DNA of 64,000 nucleotides from Phycisphaerae bacterium RAS2 (GTDB lineage Bacteria > Planctomycetota > Phycisphaerae > UBA1845 > UTPLA1). Below the pieces are notes generated by a model. It was not told the DNA's origin. It saw nothing but the letters and a program-made list of their open reading frames with translations, and searched no databases. Positions 1-8,889 of this stretch are shown piece by piece. Both the position numbers and the translations under genes were made by a program. Every line of letters begins with the position of its first letter. Positions within the stretch are counted from its first letter, which is position 1. The stretch is from the NCBI GenBank assembly GCA_007753915.1, contig CP036352.1, forward strand, positions 3,597,306 to 3,661,305, written 5' to 3'.

Positions 1-1
1 C

Positions 2-70
2 GATCTGAACTGCGATACAGCGGTCAACGGTCGCGACATCGAAGGCATGATCGACGCGATCCTGCCGTAA
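2..70 (+). CDS. C-terminal end of a dockerin-tailed exported protein (partial)
   Basis: The gene enters from the left edge; only its last 22 codons and the TAA stop at 68-70 are inside. They read DLNCDTAVNGRDIEGMIDAILP, the second half of a dockerin-type calcium-binding repeat (DxNxDxxxNxxDI followed by a hydrophobic helix). The same tail closes six other proteins in this window, so this is very probably a large secreted protein with a dockerin-like C-terminus. Nothing can be said of its catalytic or binding part. A strong hairpin terminator follows about 55 bases downstream. Confidence 0.7.
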   Translation, partial: DLNCDTAVNGRDIEGMIDAILP

Positions 71-125
71 GCGGCGAGCATCAGCCGTAGGGTGCGTCCT
101 CGACGCACCATGATTCTCAAAAAAC

Positions 126-162
126 ACGCCCCGCGCCGACGGCGATCCGTGGCGCGGGGCGT
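126..162. terminator. Bidirectional rho-independent terminator
   Basis: A perfect 12-bp stem (ACGCCCCGCGCC at 126-137 pairing with 151-162) encloses a 13-base loop. The plus strand continues with a run of T, and the plus strand before the stem is A-rich, so the hairpin can also end transcription on the minus strand. It lies between two converging genes: the partial dockerin protein and the minus-strand PEP-CTERM gene. Confidence 0.85.
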
Positions 163-225
163 TTTTTCAGATGCACGCAATCTCATCGTTCGCCGCGCGT
201 CATCACCGCGACGGCGAATGCCGCA

Positions 226-975
226 CTACGCACGCGCTCGGCGGCGTCGGTGACAGGCCGCCACGACCCCCAGGAGCGCGAGGGCGGCGGTGGACGGCTC
301 CGGCGTGACGAGAATGTTGTCAACCTTGCCCATGTCGCCGTTGCCGTTGTTCATCCAAAAGGCGACCCACACGTCCGGCTTGTTCGCGGGCAGCGGGTAC
401 GACGCCGACGACCACGAATTCTCGTTTCGGTCGCTAAGCAACTGGGTCCAGTTGCTCCACGCTGGGCCGTCCACGTCGAACCGATGAATGAGATTTTCGT
501 TCGGACCGCCGTCGGGCGTGTCGTTCACGAAATTGATGTTGCCCAGGTAATAGCCCGCGGTGAATCGATCCGTGCTTTCCGTGTTATGCGTCTTCCATTG
601 GAAGCTCAACACGGGGTTGGCGATGCCGACGGTGCTCACGCGAAACAGCAGGCCCGCGTCATCCTGGAACTGACCGAACGTGACGTTGTTCGGATAGACG
701 CTCGGCAGCCGCAGGACGGCGAGGTCCGAATCGATCGTTCCCTCGCCCGGGGCCATGCGCCCGCCGTACCACGTGCCCTTCGCGCCTTCGGAGACCAGCG
801 GCAGCCCGGGATTCTGGCTGTTCGAGAAGCTGGTGTAGCCCTCGAAGTCCTCGCAGAACAGGCTGGTTACGTTCTTGCAATACATGCTGGCCGATGCCGT
901 CGACGCGACCGCCAGATTCGCCAGCACGACCAGCGCCAGTCCGCCGCAGATGCTTCGCTTCGAATCAATCGTCAT
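226..975 (-). CDS. PEP-CTERM sorting-domain exported protein
   Basis: A 249-residue secreted protein of unknown function. The N-terminus has a basic segment followed by a hydrophobic stretch and ASTASA, a classical signal peptide. The mature part starts with a short Cys-containing segment and looks like a beta-sandwich (FCEDFEGY, alternating strands ending in KVDNILVT) reminiscent of carbohydrate-binding jelly rolls, but no family is assigned. The C-terminus is a full PEP-CTERM signal: TPEPSTAALALLGVVAA followed by CHRRRRARA, the substrate signal for exosortase-type processing. No exosortase is seen in the window. The ATG at 975 was chosen because AAGGGGG lies a little upstream and the signal peptide begins there; the frame stays open further upstream but without signal-peptide character. 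Confidence 0.85.
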   Translation of the reverse strand: MTIDSKRSICGGLALVVLANLAVASTASASMYCKNVTSLFCEDFEGYTSFSNSQNPGLPLVSEGAKGTWYGGRMAPGEGTIDSDLAVLRLPSVYPNNVTFGQFQDDAGLLFRVSTVGIANPVLSFQWKTHNTESTDRFTAGYYLGNINFVNDTPDGGPNENLIHRFDVDGPAWSNWTQLLSDRNENSWSSASYPLPANKPDVWVAFWMNNGNGDMGKVDNILVTPEPSTAALALLGVVAACHRRRRARA

Positions 976-1538
976 CACAATCAAACCCCCTTTTGCCCCG
1001 CGATGCAGGATCCCCGAAAAACAATTCCCCGCTGCTAACGCTTCAGGCATTGCCGGATCGGATGGAGCGCTTCGCCGTGTGAGACGACCTGTCCCCGGCG
1101 AATCGCCATCCCGGCGATGCCCGTACCCACAAGCTCCCAAAAACCGTGACCCCCCGGGTCCGCAAATGCATCGCGGACCGTGTCGCAACAGCGATGGCTG
1201 CCAAACTGCCGTCACTCGGAGTCGGCAGGCCCTTGTGTTGCCCGCCCGCTGTGCGACGAATGAAACCTAACCAACGAATGACGAGAAGCAAGCTGCGGCT
1301 GATGAATTTCACACATTTAACCAAACTGCGAGGTGACAACGAGTTAGGGATAGAGCGACATTGCGCGAAATGCGGACGTTCGCGGCGAGTTTGTGTTATG
1401 AGATGAATGACCCCTGGACCGGGTGGTCTATTATTGGATACTCGAAGGCCGCTTGCCCATCCGGACGATGCGTGATTTCACCGAACGTAGTAACTGAAAC
1501 GACGACGCTGCTCATGCCTGACAAGTCTTTGACCGGAC
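976..1538. other. Intergenic region, no gene recognised
   Basis: About 560 bases between the start of the PEP-CTERM gene and the end of the next minus-strand gene. Several short open frames cross it on both strands, but none has a convincing ribosome binding site, signal or motif. It should contain the promoter of the PEP-CTERM gene; I could not pick out a confident -35/-10 pair. From about 1300 onward it is less GC-rich than its surroundings. Confidence 0.5.
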
Positions 1539-2558
1539 CTACGAATTGGGCTTGGCGGATGTGAAAGCGAACGCCACTGCGAATCCGACAAGGCAGAGCC
1601 GCAGCACTGAGTGAACTCCCCCGGCATACCAAACCTGCCATGCGAATTGTGGATCCAGCGCCGAGCCAACGGCCACGCGATGGATCGTCGTCATAAATGT
1701 CAGGAACGCCAGCTCCCCGAGTACAATTCCAAGCAGGCAACTCAACGCTGCCACCCGCGCGCCGCGCATTCCGCGCCCCTCAATCCGGCCGATCAGCCGT
1801 TCTTGTGGATACGACAACAGCCAGGCCGCCGCCAGGAAGGCGATTGTCTCAACCAATAACGCGTGCGGCAGATAAAATTTTCGATACGGCCCGACCAGCC
1901 GATCTAAGAGCCAGGCAACGCCGATCCACGCGCTCGACCACACGGCCGCCGTCGCCAGCATGGCCAGGGGCCCTCGCGTCATCAAGGCTATGGTGCCGTC
2001 AAGGGTCGTCACCTGCGCCCGTTCGCGCTCCTGTTGGCGCGCCTCTCGACAATGGCTGCATATCTGCTCGATGCCATGCTCGCCGTAATCCGGAGAACTC
2101 ACCTGACGACGCATGCACACATGACAGACAGATCGGTCCGGTCGAACGCCGGCGGCCTCCAGCGTCGAAAGCAGATCGTTGATCAGCGAGACTGAATCGC
2201 ATGCATTGTCATCGTGTTCGACGCCGAATCGCGTGAACCAGGTCCGCCCGCGTTCGTGGCTGATGCGTGCGCGTCCGGCCGCAATCATCTCCGTGATCGA
2301 ATCGGGCCAATTCACGGATTCCACCATTGCATCTTGAACGGGTGGATACACGACTTGAAACATCAACACGAGCGTCGTTTCAACGGCGTGGAACGACTCA
2401 AGCTGAAATAACTCGGGCGGTTCCGCACTAGACATAAAACAGCGAATCATCATGCGGAAATCGCGATACGTGCCAAATGCCTCATTGGGCGCAATGGGAA
2501 ATAGCCCCATTTCGCGCGCCAGTGCTTCGACGACATCGGAACCTGACTGGACGCTCAT
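1539..2558 (-). CDS. Hypothetical membrane protein with two CxxC pairs
   Basis: A 339-residue protein I do not recognise. The N-terminal half is soluble. In its middle are CHVCMRR and, about 20 residues later, CSHCREA, four cysteines spaced like a zinc ribbon. The C-terminal half contains about four hydrophobic segments (starting near LAMLATAAVWSSAWIGVAWL), so it is an inner-membrane protein with a cytosolic zinc-ribbon-like domain. The first ATG of the frame is at 2558; a TTG 54 bases further upstream could add 18 residues. It lies head to tail with another small Cys-rich membrane protein, so the two may form a transcription unit. Function unknown. Confidence 0.6.
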   Translation of the reverse strand: MSVQSGSDVVEALAREMGLFPIAPNEAFGTYRDFRMMIRCFMSSAEPPELFQLESFHAVETTLVLMFQVVYPPVQDAMVESVNWPDSITEMIAAGRARISHERGRTWFTRFGVEHDDNACDSVSLINDLLSTLEAAGVRPDRSVCHVCMRRQVSSPDYGEHGIEQICSHCREARQQERERAQVTTLDGTIALMTRGPLAMLATAAVWSSAWIGVAWLLDRLVGPYRKFYLPHALLVETIAFLAAAWLLSYPQERLIGRIEGRGMRGARVAALSCLLGIVLGELAFLTFMTTIHRVAVGSALDPQFAWQVWYAGGVHSVLRLCLVGFAVAFAFTSAKPNS

Positions 2559-2671
2559 CGTCGGATCCAATTCAAGAAGCACCAGAGTGTGGCTAGGCTT
2601 ACAAGCATGCAATCTCCGTCATGGCGTCATGCAAGCTACCAAAGCCAAACAGCAGAACCAAGCTAGCCGGC

Positions 2672-3301
2672 TCAATCTGACGCAGGAATCTGCCGAGATT
2701 GTGTACTCGAGTCAAGATGTAACAGTTCTCGCTGCTTTTCAGTGACCGGCGTGTTACATTCAGTGCACGTCCCGCGACTATTTCCTGTCAAGTTGTAACC
2801 GCAAACTTTGCAAAGCAATGGCGCTGCATTCCACCGAACCAAAGGAAGCGCTATCCCTGCGCAAACGATTCCAAGCAGCGCCGACAATAACCAAAATGGC
2901 CAGACTAGGTACTTAGCACGAATCAATTGCGAGTCGCGAACATAAATGAATCTGTAAATCATTGGAAGCGACGAGTACTTTGACTGGGACAGTGCGTTGA
3001 ATCGAGCAAGGCGAGCACACTCAATATCAACCCCCACAATGGACGTCATGAACACAAACTCATCAGGTGCCCATAGCATCTCCAATTCTCCCGGCTTTCC
3101 CGCCAGTTTTTCGACCACTTGGAGAAGCACAGATACCCGACCGTTTGCAATCTCAATGATACAAACTGGGGAACCAATTCTTGTTACGGTTGAATTTGAA
3201 ACAAACCACAAACAACAAACGAGAAGGAAAGCCAAAAGGGTGAAGCCAAGGCCGATCTTCCGCTTGCGGCTAATTCTGGTGAATTTTGGTGTTCGTACCA
3301 T
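2672..3301 (-). CDS. Membrane protein with C-terminal CGYNLTGN zinc ribbon
   Basis: A 209-residue protein with an N-terminal basic segment and a transmembrane helix (IGLGFTLLAFLLVCCLWFV), an extracytoplasmic stretch of about 100 residues, a second helical pair (VWPFWLLSALLGIVCAGIAL) and a C-terminal zinc ribbon CKVCGYNLTGN ... CTECNTPV. The ribbon form CxxCGYxLxG...CPECG is very common in planctomycete membrane proteins of unknown function (family knowledge, not checked by search). The ATG at 3301 is preceded by AAGGG at a suitable distance; a TTG at 3322 is the alternative. The region is noticeably lower in GC than the flanking genes, which may point to different ancestry. Confidence 0.65.
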   Translation of the reverse strand: MVRTPKFTRISRKRKIGLGFTLLAFLLVCCLWFVSNSTVTRIGSPVCIIEIANGRVSVLLQVVEKLAGKPGELEMLWAPDEFVFMTSIVGVDIECARLARFNALSQSKYSSLPMIYRFIYVRDSQLIRAKYLVWPFWLLSALLGIVCAGIALPLVRWNAAPLLCKVCGYNLTGNSRGTCTECNTPVTEKQRELLHLDSSTQSRQIPASD

Positions 3302-3611
3302 GATAGCCCTTGATATTCCCAAACTGCAATTCTGCTATCCAATGGACAAGTCAGTTGGCTAATCAATCTCTCTCGACTACTAAAGTTTTCGGCCATTCAG
3401 CGTTTCAAGCCTCTCGTTATTACAACCCCCGCCGCGCCGCCCGGTCGGATTCAAGTCACATCCGTCCGAGTGAAGTCACCTTTCAAAGGCCACAGCCCTG
3501 ACATTCGAATGCAGATCGCTCCGCGTCACTGCGAATCTTTAAGTTCACGAATGCGGCCCGGAACCGAGACTCAACCTCAAGCCCCAATTCTCAAGCCTCG
3601 GGCCCCTCTCT
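3302..3611. other. Intergenic region with short repeats only
   Basis: About 310 bases between the zinc-ribbon protein start and the end of mmsA. It holds a few direct repeats of CTCAAGCC near 3570-3600 but no gene, RNA or terminator that I can support. Confidence 0.5.
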
Positions 3612-5135
3612 TTACCCCCGCGTCGTCACAAATTCCCCCGCTGTGCCGCCGGGTTGCCACCGCGACAGAATCATCTTCGACTGCGTGTAGAACGCGATGC
3701 CTTCCTTGCCCTGGATGTGCAGATCGCCGAAGAACGAACCCTTCGCCCCGGTGAACGGGAACATCGCCATCGGCGCGGGCACGCCGACGTTTACGCCGAT
3801 CATGCCGGCCCCGGCGCGATGTTTGAACTCGCGGGCCGCGTGGCCGTCGCGCGTGTAGATCACCGCGCCGTTGCCGTACGGATTGGCGTTGGTCAATTCA
3901 ATCGCCTCCTCCAGCGTGCCCACGCGCGAGACGCTTAAAACCGGGCCGAACAGCTCCGTGCGGCTGGCGAAGCTCTCCGGCGCGACATGATCCAGCACCG
4001 TCGGCCCGAGGTAAAAGCCCTTCGGCGCGTCGGCCACCTTCACCCCGCGGCCATCTCGCGCCAGCTTCGCCCCGTCTTTCACACTCTTGTCGATATTGGC
4101 GATCAGGCTCTCCAGGTGCGGCCGCGTCGTCACCGGGCCCATGTCGGCGGGCGCCGCGCCGCCGTCGATGTCCGTCCGCCCCACGCGCATCGACTCGGCC
4201 GTTGCGCGAAGCCGCTCCACCAGCGGGTCGGCTACCTTGCCCACGGCCACCGCGAGGCTGCCGGCCATGCAGCGCTGCCCCGCACAGCCGAACGCGCTGA
4301 CCGACAGCGCCGCGACGCTCTTGTCGAGATCGGCGTCGGGCATGACGAGGATGTGGTTCTTCGCGCCGCCGTTGGCCTGCACGCGCTTGCCGTGCTTCGT
4401 GCCTGTTTCGTAGATGTATTTCGCGATCGGCGTGCTGCCGACGAAGCTGATCGCCTGCACGTGCGGATGCGTGAGCAGCGTATCGACGCAGGCCTTGTCG
4501 CCGTGGACGACGTTGAGCACGCCCGGCGGCAGACCGGCTTCGGCGCACAGCTCGGCGAGCCGCATGGCCGACAGCGGCACTTTCTCGCTCGGCTTTAAGA
4601 CAAAAGTATTTCCCGCGGCGATGGCGATCGGGAACATCCACAGCGGCACCATCAAAGGGAAGTTGTACGGCGTGATGCCCACGCAGACACCCAGCGGGTG
4701 AACGTACGTCTCGCAGTCGACGTCGACGGCGATGTTCCGCAGCGTGTCGCCCATCGTCAGCGTCGGCATGCCGCAGGCGAACTCGACCATCTCGATGCCG
4801 CGACGCACCGATCCGACCGACTCGGCATGCGTCTTACCGTGTTCCAGCGAAACCGTCCGCGCGAGATTCTCGGCGTTCTTCTCCAGCAGGTGCACGAGGC
4901 GGAACATCACGCGGGCGCGCTCGACCACGGGCGTGTCGCGCCACGCGGGAAAAGCGTCCTGCGCCGCCTGAATGACTGCGGCCGTCTCCGCCGAGTCGCA
5001 CATCGGCACGCGGGCGATCACGTCGCCGGTCGAGGGATTGAACACCTCGCCGAAGCGCGCGGCCTTCGTCGGCGTCATGCGCCCATTGACGAAGTTGTGG
5101 ACGGTTTGAATCTTCTCCGAGACGGCGACGGACAT
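3612..5135 (-). CDS. mmsA: Methylmalonate-semialdehyde dehydrogenase (CoA-acylating)
   Basis: Catalyses NAD- and CoA-dependent oxidative decarboxylation of (methyl)malonate semialdehyde to propionyl- or acetyl-CoA, in valine and inositol breakdown; cytosolic. The 507-residue length fits the family. Visible signatures: ITPYNFPLMVPLWMFPIA, the cofactor-binding lysine motif KPSEK (181-185), FVGSTPIAKY, QANGGAKNH where other aldehyde dehydrogenases have the catalytic-glutamate ELGGK segment (typical of the CoA-acylating branch), and the catalytic cysteine in GQRCMAG (C289). An excellent Shine-Dalgarno GGAGGTG lies just upstream of the ATG at 5135. It stands alone, with no valine or myo-inositol genes beside it, so the in vivo substrate is not settled by context. 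Confidence 0.93.
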   Translation of the reverse strand: MSVAVSEKIQTVHNFVNGRMTPTKAARFGEVFNPSTGDVIARVPMCDSAETAAVIQAAQDAFPAWRDTPVVERARVMFRLVHLLEKNAENLARTVSLEHGKTHAESVGSVRRGIEMVEFACGMPTLTMGDTLRNIAVDVDCETYVHPLGVCVGITPYNFPLMVPLWMFPIAIAAGNTFVLKPSEKVPLSAMRLAELCAEAGLPPGVLNVVHGDKACVDTLLTHPHVQAISFVGSTPIAKYIYETGTKHGKRVQANGGAKNHILVMPDADLDKSVAALSVSAFGCAGQRCMAGSLAVAVGKVADPLVERLRATAESMRVGRTDIDGGAAPADMGPVTTRPHLESLIANIDKSVKDGAKLARDGRGVKVADAPKGFYLGPTVLDHVAPESFASRTELFGPVLSVSRVGTLEEAIELTNANPYGNGAVIYTRDGHAAREFKHRAGAGMIGVNVGVPAPMAMFPFTGAKGSFFGDLHIQGKEGIAFYTQSKMILSRWQPGGTAGEFVTTRG

Positions 5136-5204
5136 GGGGCACCTCCGGTGGAATGCGAATCCGGATAGTTTACCCCGCCGGTCGCGCGGCGTCCCGTGCG
5201 GCGA

Positions 5205-6593
5205 TTATGGCGCGACCGGAACGATGCGATGCACCTGGCCGGTCGTGCCGACGGGGCCGAGGTTGGCGCTGGTGAGAACATAGACCTCTCCGTCGGGGTC
5301 CTGGCCCATGCCGAAGAGGTATCGGCCGAGGCGGCCGCCGTCGCCGCCGTCGATCATGAACTCGCTCATCTGCCAGGTGCCATTGTCCTGACGCTGCGCG
5401 GCGAAGAGCGAGCCGTCGGGCGCGCCGAAGTCGCGCGAGAAGTCACCGAAGACGTACCGCCCGAACAACCCCGGCACGGTCTGGCCGCGATAGACGTAGC
5501 CGCCGATGACGGCGATGCCGCGCGGACCGTCTGCCGGATCGGTGTGCGGATATTCGACGATGGGATCGAGCAGCGGTCGTCCGGCGTTGTCGGCGGTGGC
5601 GCAGCTGGCGGGCGGCGAGCCAGCGTCGTCAGGATTGAAGCACTGCGTCCCTTCGCGCACGCGCCAGCCGTAGTTTCCGCCCGCAGTGACGATGTTGACT
5701 TCTTCGACAAGATTCTGCCCGACGTCGGCGACGAAGAGCTCCTGGGCGCCGCCGGCGTTGAAGGAGAATCGCCAGGGGTTTCGCATGCCCATGGCGAAGA
5801 TTTCCGGAAGGGCGCCGTCGGTGTTGATGAAGGGATTGGTCGGCGGAATGCCGTAGGGATTGCCGCTGTTCACGTCGATGCGCAGGATCTTGCCGAGCAG
5901 GGTGGCAAGGTCCTGACCGTTGCCGATGTCAGGATTGTGACCCTCTCCGGCGTCGTTGGCCCCGCCGCCGTCACCAACGGCGATGTAGAGGTAGCCGTCG
6001 GGTCCGAAGGCGAGCTGGCCGCCGTTGTGATTGAACTGCGGCTTGCCGATGACGAGCAGAACGCGCTCGGAATCGGGGTCGGCGACGTTTGCATCGCCCG
6101 CCGAGACGAGAAACTCGGACACGTGCGTTTCGGAGTTGAAAGTAAGCGGTACGCCGTCGGACGCGCGGGGAGCGGTGTAAAAGACGTAAAACTTCCCATT
6201 GGCAGCGTAATTCGGGTGGAACGCCAGCCCCAGCAGGCCGCGCTCGTCGAAGATGAGCCCGCCGCCGAAGTCGATGCCGACGGTGACCATCCGATCGCGC
6301 AAATCGAGGAATGGCGTGTCCAGCAGATTGCCGTTGGCGTCGATGACGCGAATGAGGCCGATCTGATCAATGACAAAGAGGCGGCCGGAGCCGTCGCCGG
6401 CGTGAACGAGGCCGACGGGCGAGGTCAGCCCTTCGGCGACGAGCTGCAGGCCGATGGACTGCGGCGTAGGCCCGGCGAGGAGTGCCAGTAGTGCGTCACA
6501 CCCCGTGCACGGCAGAGCCGCCAGCAACAGGACACAGACGATCAGCCTTGGTTTTCGACTGGGACAGCACCGCGGGGCAAAGGCAGTGGACAT
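5205..6593 (-). CDS. PQQ-dependent sugar dehydrogenase-like protein (GSDH family)
   Basis: A 462-residue exported beta-propeller of the soluble glucose/sorbosone dehydrogenase family, predicted to oxidise sugars or related alcohols with pyrroloquinoline quinone in the periplasm. The N-terminus is a signal sequence (LIVCVLLLAALPCTGC) ending in a possible but non-standard lipobox. Family motifs include LTSPVGLVHAGDGSGRLFV, GLLGLAFHPNYAANGKFYVF, FNHNGGQLAFGPDGYLYI with the conserved His-Asn pair and downstream GDGGGAND, and GMRNPWRFSF. The ATG at 6593 was preferred because AGGAG lies 8 bases upstream and the signal peptide starts there, although the frame stays open for 64 more codons upstream. 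Substrate unknown; several relatives act without proven PQQ. Confidence 0.85.
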   Translation of the reverse strand: MSTAFAPRCCPSRKPRLIVCVLLLAALPCTGCDALLALLAGPTPQSIGLQLVAEGLTSPVGLVHAGDGSGRLFVIDQIGLIRVIDANGNLLDTPFLDLRDRMVTVGIDFGGGLIFDERGLLGLAFHPNYAANGKFYVFYTAPRASDGVPLTFNSETHVSEFLVSAGDANVADPDSERVLLVIGKPQFNHNGGQLAFGPDGYLYIAVGDGGGANDAGEGHNPDIGNGQDLATLLGKILRIDVNSGNPYGIPPTNPFINTDGALPEIFAMGMRNPWRFSFNAGGAQELFVADVGQNLVEEVNIVTAGGNYGWRVREGTQCFNPDDAGSPPASCATADNAGRPLLDPIVEYPHTDPADGPRGIAVIGGYVYRGQTVPGLFGRYVFGDFSRDFGAPDGSLFAAQRQDNGTWQMSEFMIDGGDGGRLGRYLFGMGQDPDGEVYVLTSANLGPVGTTGQVHRIVPVAP

Positions 6594-6805
6594 GTGAAGA
6601 CTCCTGACTTCGGCGAGGCATCCGCGCGAGGGCGAGCGCCGCGGGTGATTGTCGCGCCGGGCGGCCCGCGCCGCCACCCCACCCGCGGGAGTTCCTGCGG
6701 CGAATTGCCCGGCCGCACAATGCAACGCCGGCCTGGAAATGGTGCGGCGTGCACGAATGCGCGGGCGCCCTGTGCCAAAATGCACCGGACCGCTTTTCCG
6801 GCAAT

Positions 6806-8818
6806 TTAGGTCCGTTTGAACTGCCGCTCGAGGTCGCGCGTCGTGAGCTGGAGCGTCGTCGGGCGGCCGTGCGGGCAGTTGCTGGCGCGCTCGGTGAGAT
6901 CGCGCTGGCTAAGCAGGGCGACCATTTCCTCCTGCGACAGCGCGTCGCCGGCCTTGATCGCGGCCTTGCACGCCATCATGTCCAGCGCCGCGTGAACGAG
7001 CGTTTCGGCCGTCGCCTCGCCGCAGTCGGCGAGCTTGTCGAGCAGATCGCGAACGAACGCGGCGGAATCGAGATTCGACAGGAGGATTGGGAAGCTTTGA
7101 ATCGCCAGCGAGGCCGGACCGAAACGTTCGAGCTCGATGCCCAGGCCGTGCAGCAGTTCGCCCTGTCGCTCTGCGGCTTCGGCTTGCGCCGCCGAAACAG
7201 AGACCACCGGCGGGATAAGCAGCCGCTGCGATTCGAGCGGCCCGGTCAGCAACCGCTGGCGGAATTTCTCATACAGGATGCGCTCATGCAGTGCGTGTTG
7301 ATCGATGATGACGATGCCTTCGTCGGTTTGTGCCACGAGGTAGGCATTATGCACCTGGATGACCGAGCCGGCCGGGGAATCGGGCGCGGGCTGCGGAGCC
7401 GCCAATCCGTCCGCCGAAATCATCGCGTCGCGATCAGCCGGCGGCACGTCGCCGGGAGGTAGACGCGGGCCGGTCGGCAGAACGGGCGGCGCGATCGCTT
7501 CATCGTTCGGCGGCGTCGCCGGCGTGGCGAAAGTCGGCGAGAGCGACGGGCGCACATTGCGCAGCGCGTAAGACGGCGGCGGGGCGAAGTCGATCCGCGC
7601 CTGCGTGGGGTCGATGGTGCGCAGGTAATCGGCGACGGCCTGTCGCACGCTGCGCTGCCGGTCATCGCCGCCCGCTTCACGCGCGGCGCCACCGTCCCCG
7701 GTCGCGCGGTTCAGCGAGAAGGCCGGCGTCAGATCGCGCGCCAGCAGCGCCTCGCGCAGCACGGCCAGCACCTGCGACTGGACCAGTCCCGCGTCGCGCC
7801 AGCGCACCTCGAGCTTGGTCGGATGCACGTTCACGTCGAACTGCCGGGGATCAGCCCGCAGAAACAGAAACACGACGGCGTGCCGGTCGTGCTCCATCAG
7901 CCCGCGAAAGGCCTCGCGCACGGCGTAGGCGATGCGCCGGTCGGTGATGAACCGGCCGTTGAGAAAGACATATTGCCATTTGCTCGACGCGCGCGACTGC
8001 GCCGGCGGCGCGAAGAGCGCCTCGATCTCCAGGTCGCGCTCGCTGCGCTGAACGGGAATCAGGCACGACGCCAGCTCCGGCCCGTAGAAGTCGCCGATGC
8101 GGCTGCGGCGGTCGCTCACCGACGGCAGGCTTCGCGCCGATCGGCCGTTGTGCGATACGGAGAACGCAATCGCCGGGTGGGCCAGCGCCAGGCGCGCGAT
8201 CTGCTCGGTGACGTGGCCCATCTCCGTCGCCGCCTGGCGGAGAAACTTCCGCCGCGCGGGGACGTTGTAAAACAGATTCCGCACTTCGACCGTCGTTCCC
8301 ACGGGACCGGCGCTGGACCGGATCAACGGCGCGTCGCTCGATTCGCCGGCCTCGCCCGCGCCGCGCTCGCTGCGACCGACGTACTCAAACGCTTCGTCCT
8401 GACCGGCCGGCCGACTCACCATCCGAAAGCGGCTGATCGAAGCAATGGAGGCCAGTGCCTCGCCGCGAAAACCCAGCGTGCGGATGTTGAACAGGTCCTC
8501 GGTGTTGCGGATTTTGCTGGTCGCATGGGGCGCGACCGCGAGCGCGAGGTCGTCGCGCCCGATTCCGCAGCCGTTGTCGGCCACGCGGATCAGTTGAACG
8601 CCGCCTTCCTCGATGGCGACGTCGATTCGCGTCGCGCCGGAGTCGATGGCATTCTCGAGCAGCTCCTTCACGACGCTGGCGGGCCGCTCGATGACTTCGC
8701 CGGCGGCGATCTGATTGACCAGCGTCGGGTCGAGCCGGTGAATGACCGGCGATGCCGGAGCGGAAGGCGAATTCGGCAGATCGGAATTTGATGCAGGGCT
8801 CATCGCGGGCGATTCCAT
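6806..8818 (-). CDS. mutL: DNA mismatch repair endonuclease MutL
   Basis: Couples mismatch recognition by MutS to strand nicking and excision. The 670-residue protein has the GHKL ATPase domain at the N-terminus: KELLENAIDSGA (51-62), DNGCGI (81-86), GFRGEALASIASIS (117-130). A low-complexity Pro/Ala-rich linker covers roughly 360-480. The C-terminal dimerisation domain carries the endonuclease metal site DQHALHERILYE (506-517, fitting DQHAx2Ex4E), plus ACKAAIKA (616-623) and CPHGRPT (648-654). So this is the latent-nuclease type found in bacteria without MutH. The start is uncertain by a few codons, since neither ATG at 8818 nor the one five codons later has a clear Shine-Dalgarno. No mutS is nearby. 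Confidence 0.95.
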   Translation of the reverse strand: MESPAMSPASNSDLPNSPSAPASPVIHRLDPTLVNQIAAGEVIERPASVVKELLENAIDSGATRIDVAIEEGGVQLIRVADNGCGIGRDDLALAVAPHATSKIRNTEDLFNIRTLGFRGEALASIASISRFRMVSRPAGQDEAFEYVGRSERGAGEAGESSDAPLIRSSAGPVGTTVEVRNLFYNVPARRKFLRQAATEMGHVTEQIARLALAHPAIAFSVSHNGRSARSLPSVSDRRSRIGDFYGPELASCLIPVQRSERDLEIEALFAPPAQSRASSKWQYVFLNGRFITDRRIAYAVREAFRGLMEHDRHAVVFLFLRADPRQFDVNVHPTKLEVRWRDAGLVQSQVLAVLREALLARDLTPAFSLNRATGDGGAAREAGGDDRQRSVRQAVADYLRTIDPTQARIDFAPPPSYALRNVRPSLSPTFATPATPPNDEAIAPPVLPTGPRLPPGDVPPADRDAMISADGLAAPQPAPDSPAGSVIQVHNAYLVAQTDEGIVIIDQHALHERILYEKFRQRLLTGPLESQRLLIPPVVSVSAAQAEAAERQGELLHGLGIELERFGPASLAIQSFPILLSNLDSAAFVRDLLDKLADCGEATAETLVHAALDMMACKAAIKAGDALSQEEMVALLSQRDLTERASNCPHGRPTTLQLTTRDLERQFKRT

Positions 8819-8889
8819 TCGTCCGCGCGAGTATAGGAGGCGCGATTTCCGGCCGTCAAACGCCCAGGGGCATTCTGTGAATTCCGCGG

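Noticed and set aside
3612-5135. Possible valine or myo-inositol catabolic operon around mmsA
   Set aside because: No neighbouring gene belongs to either pathway.
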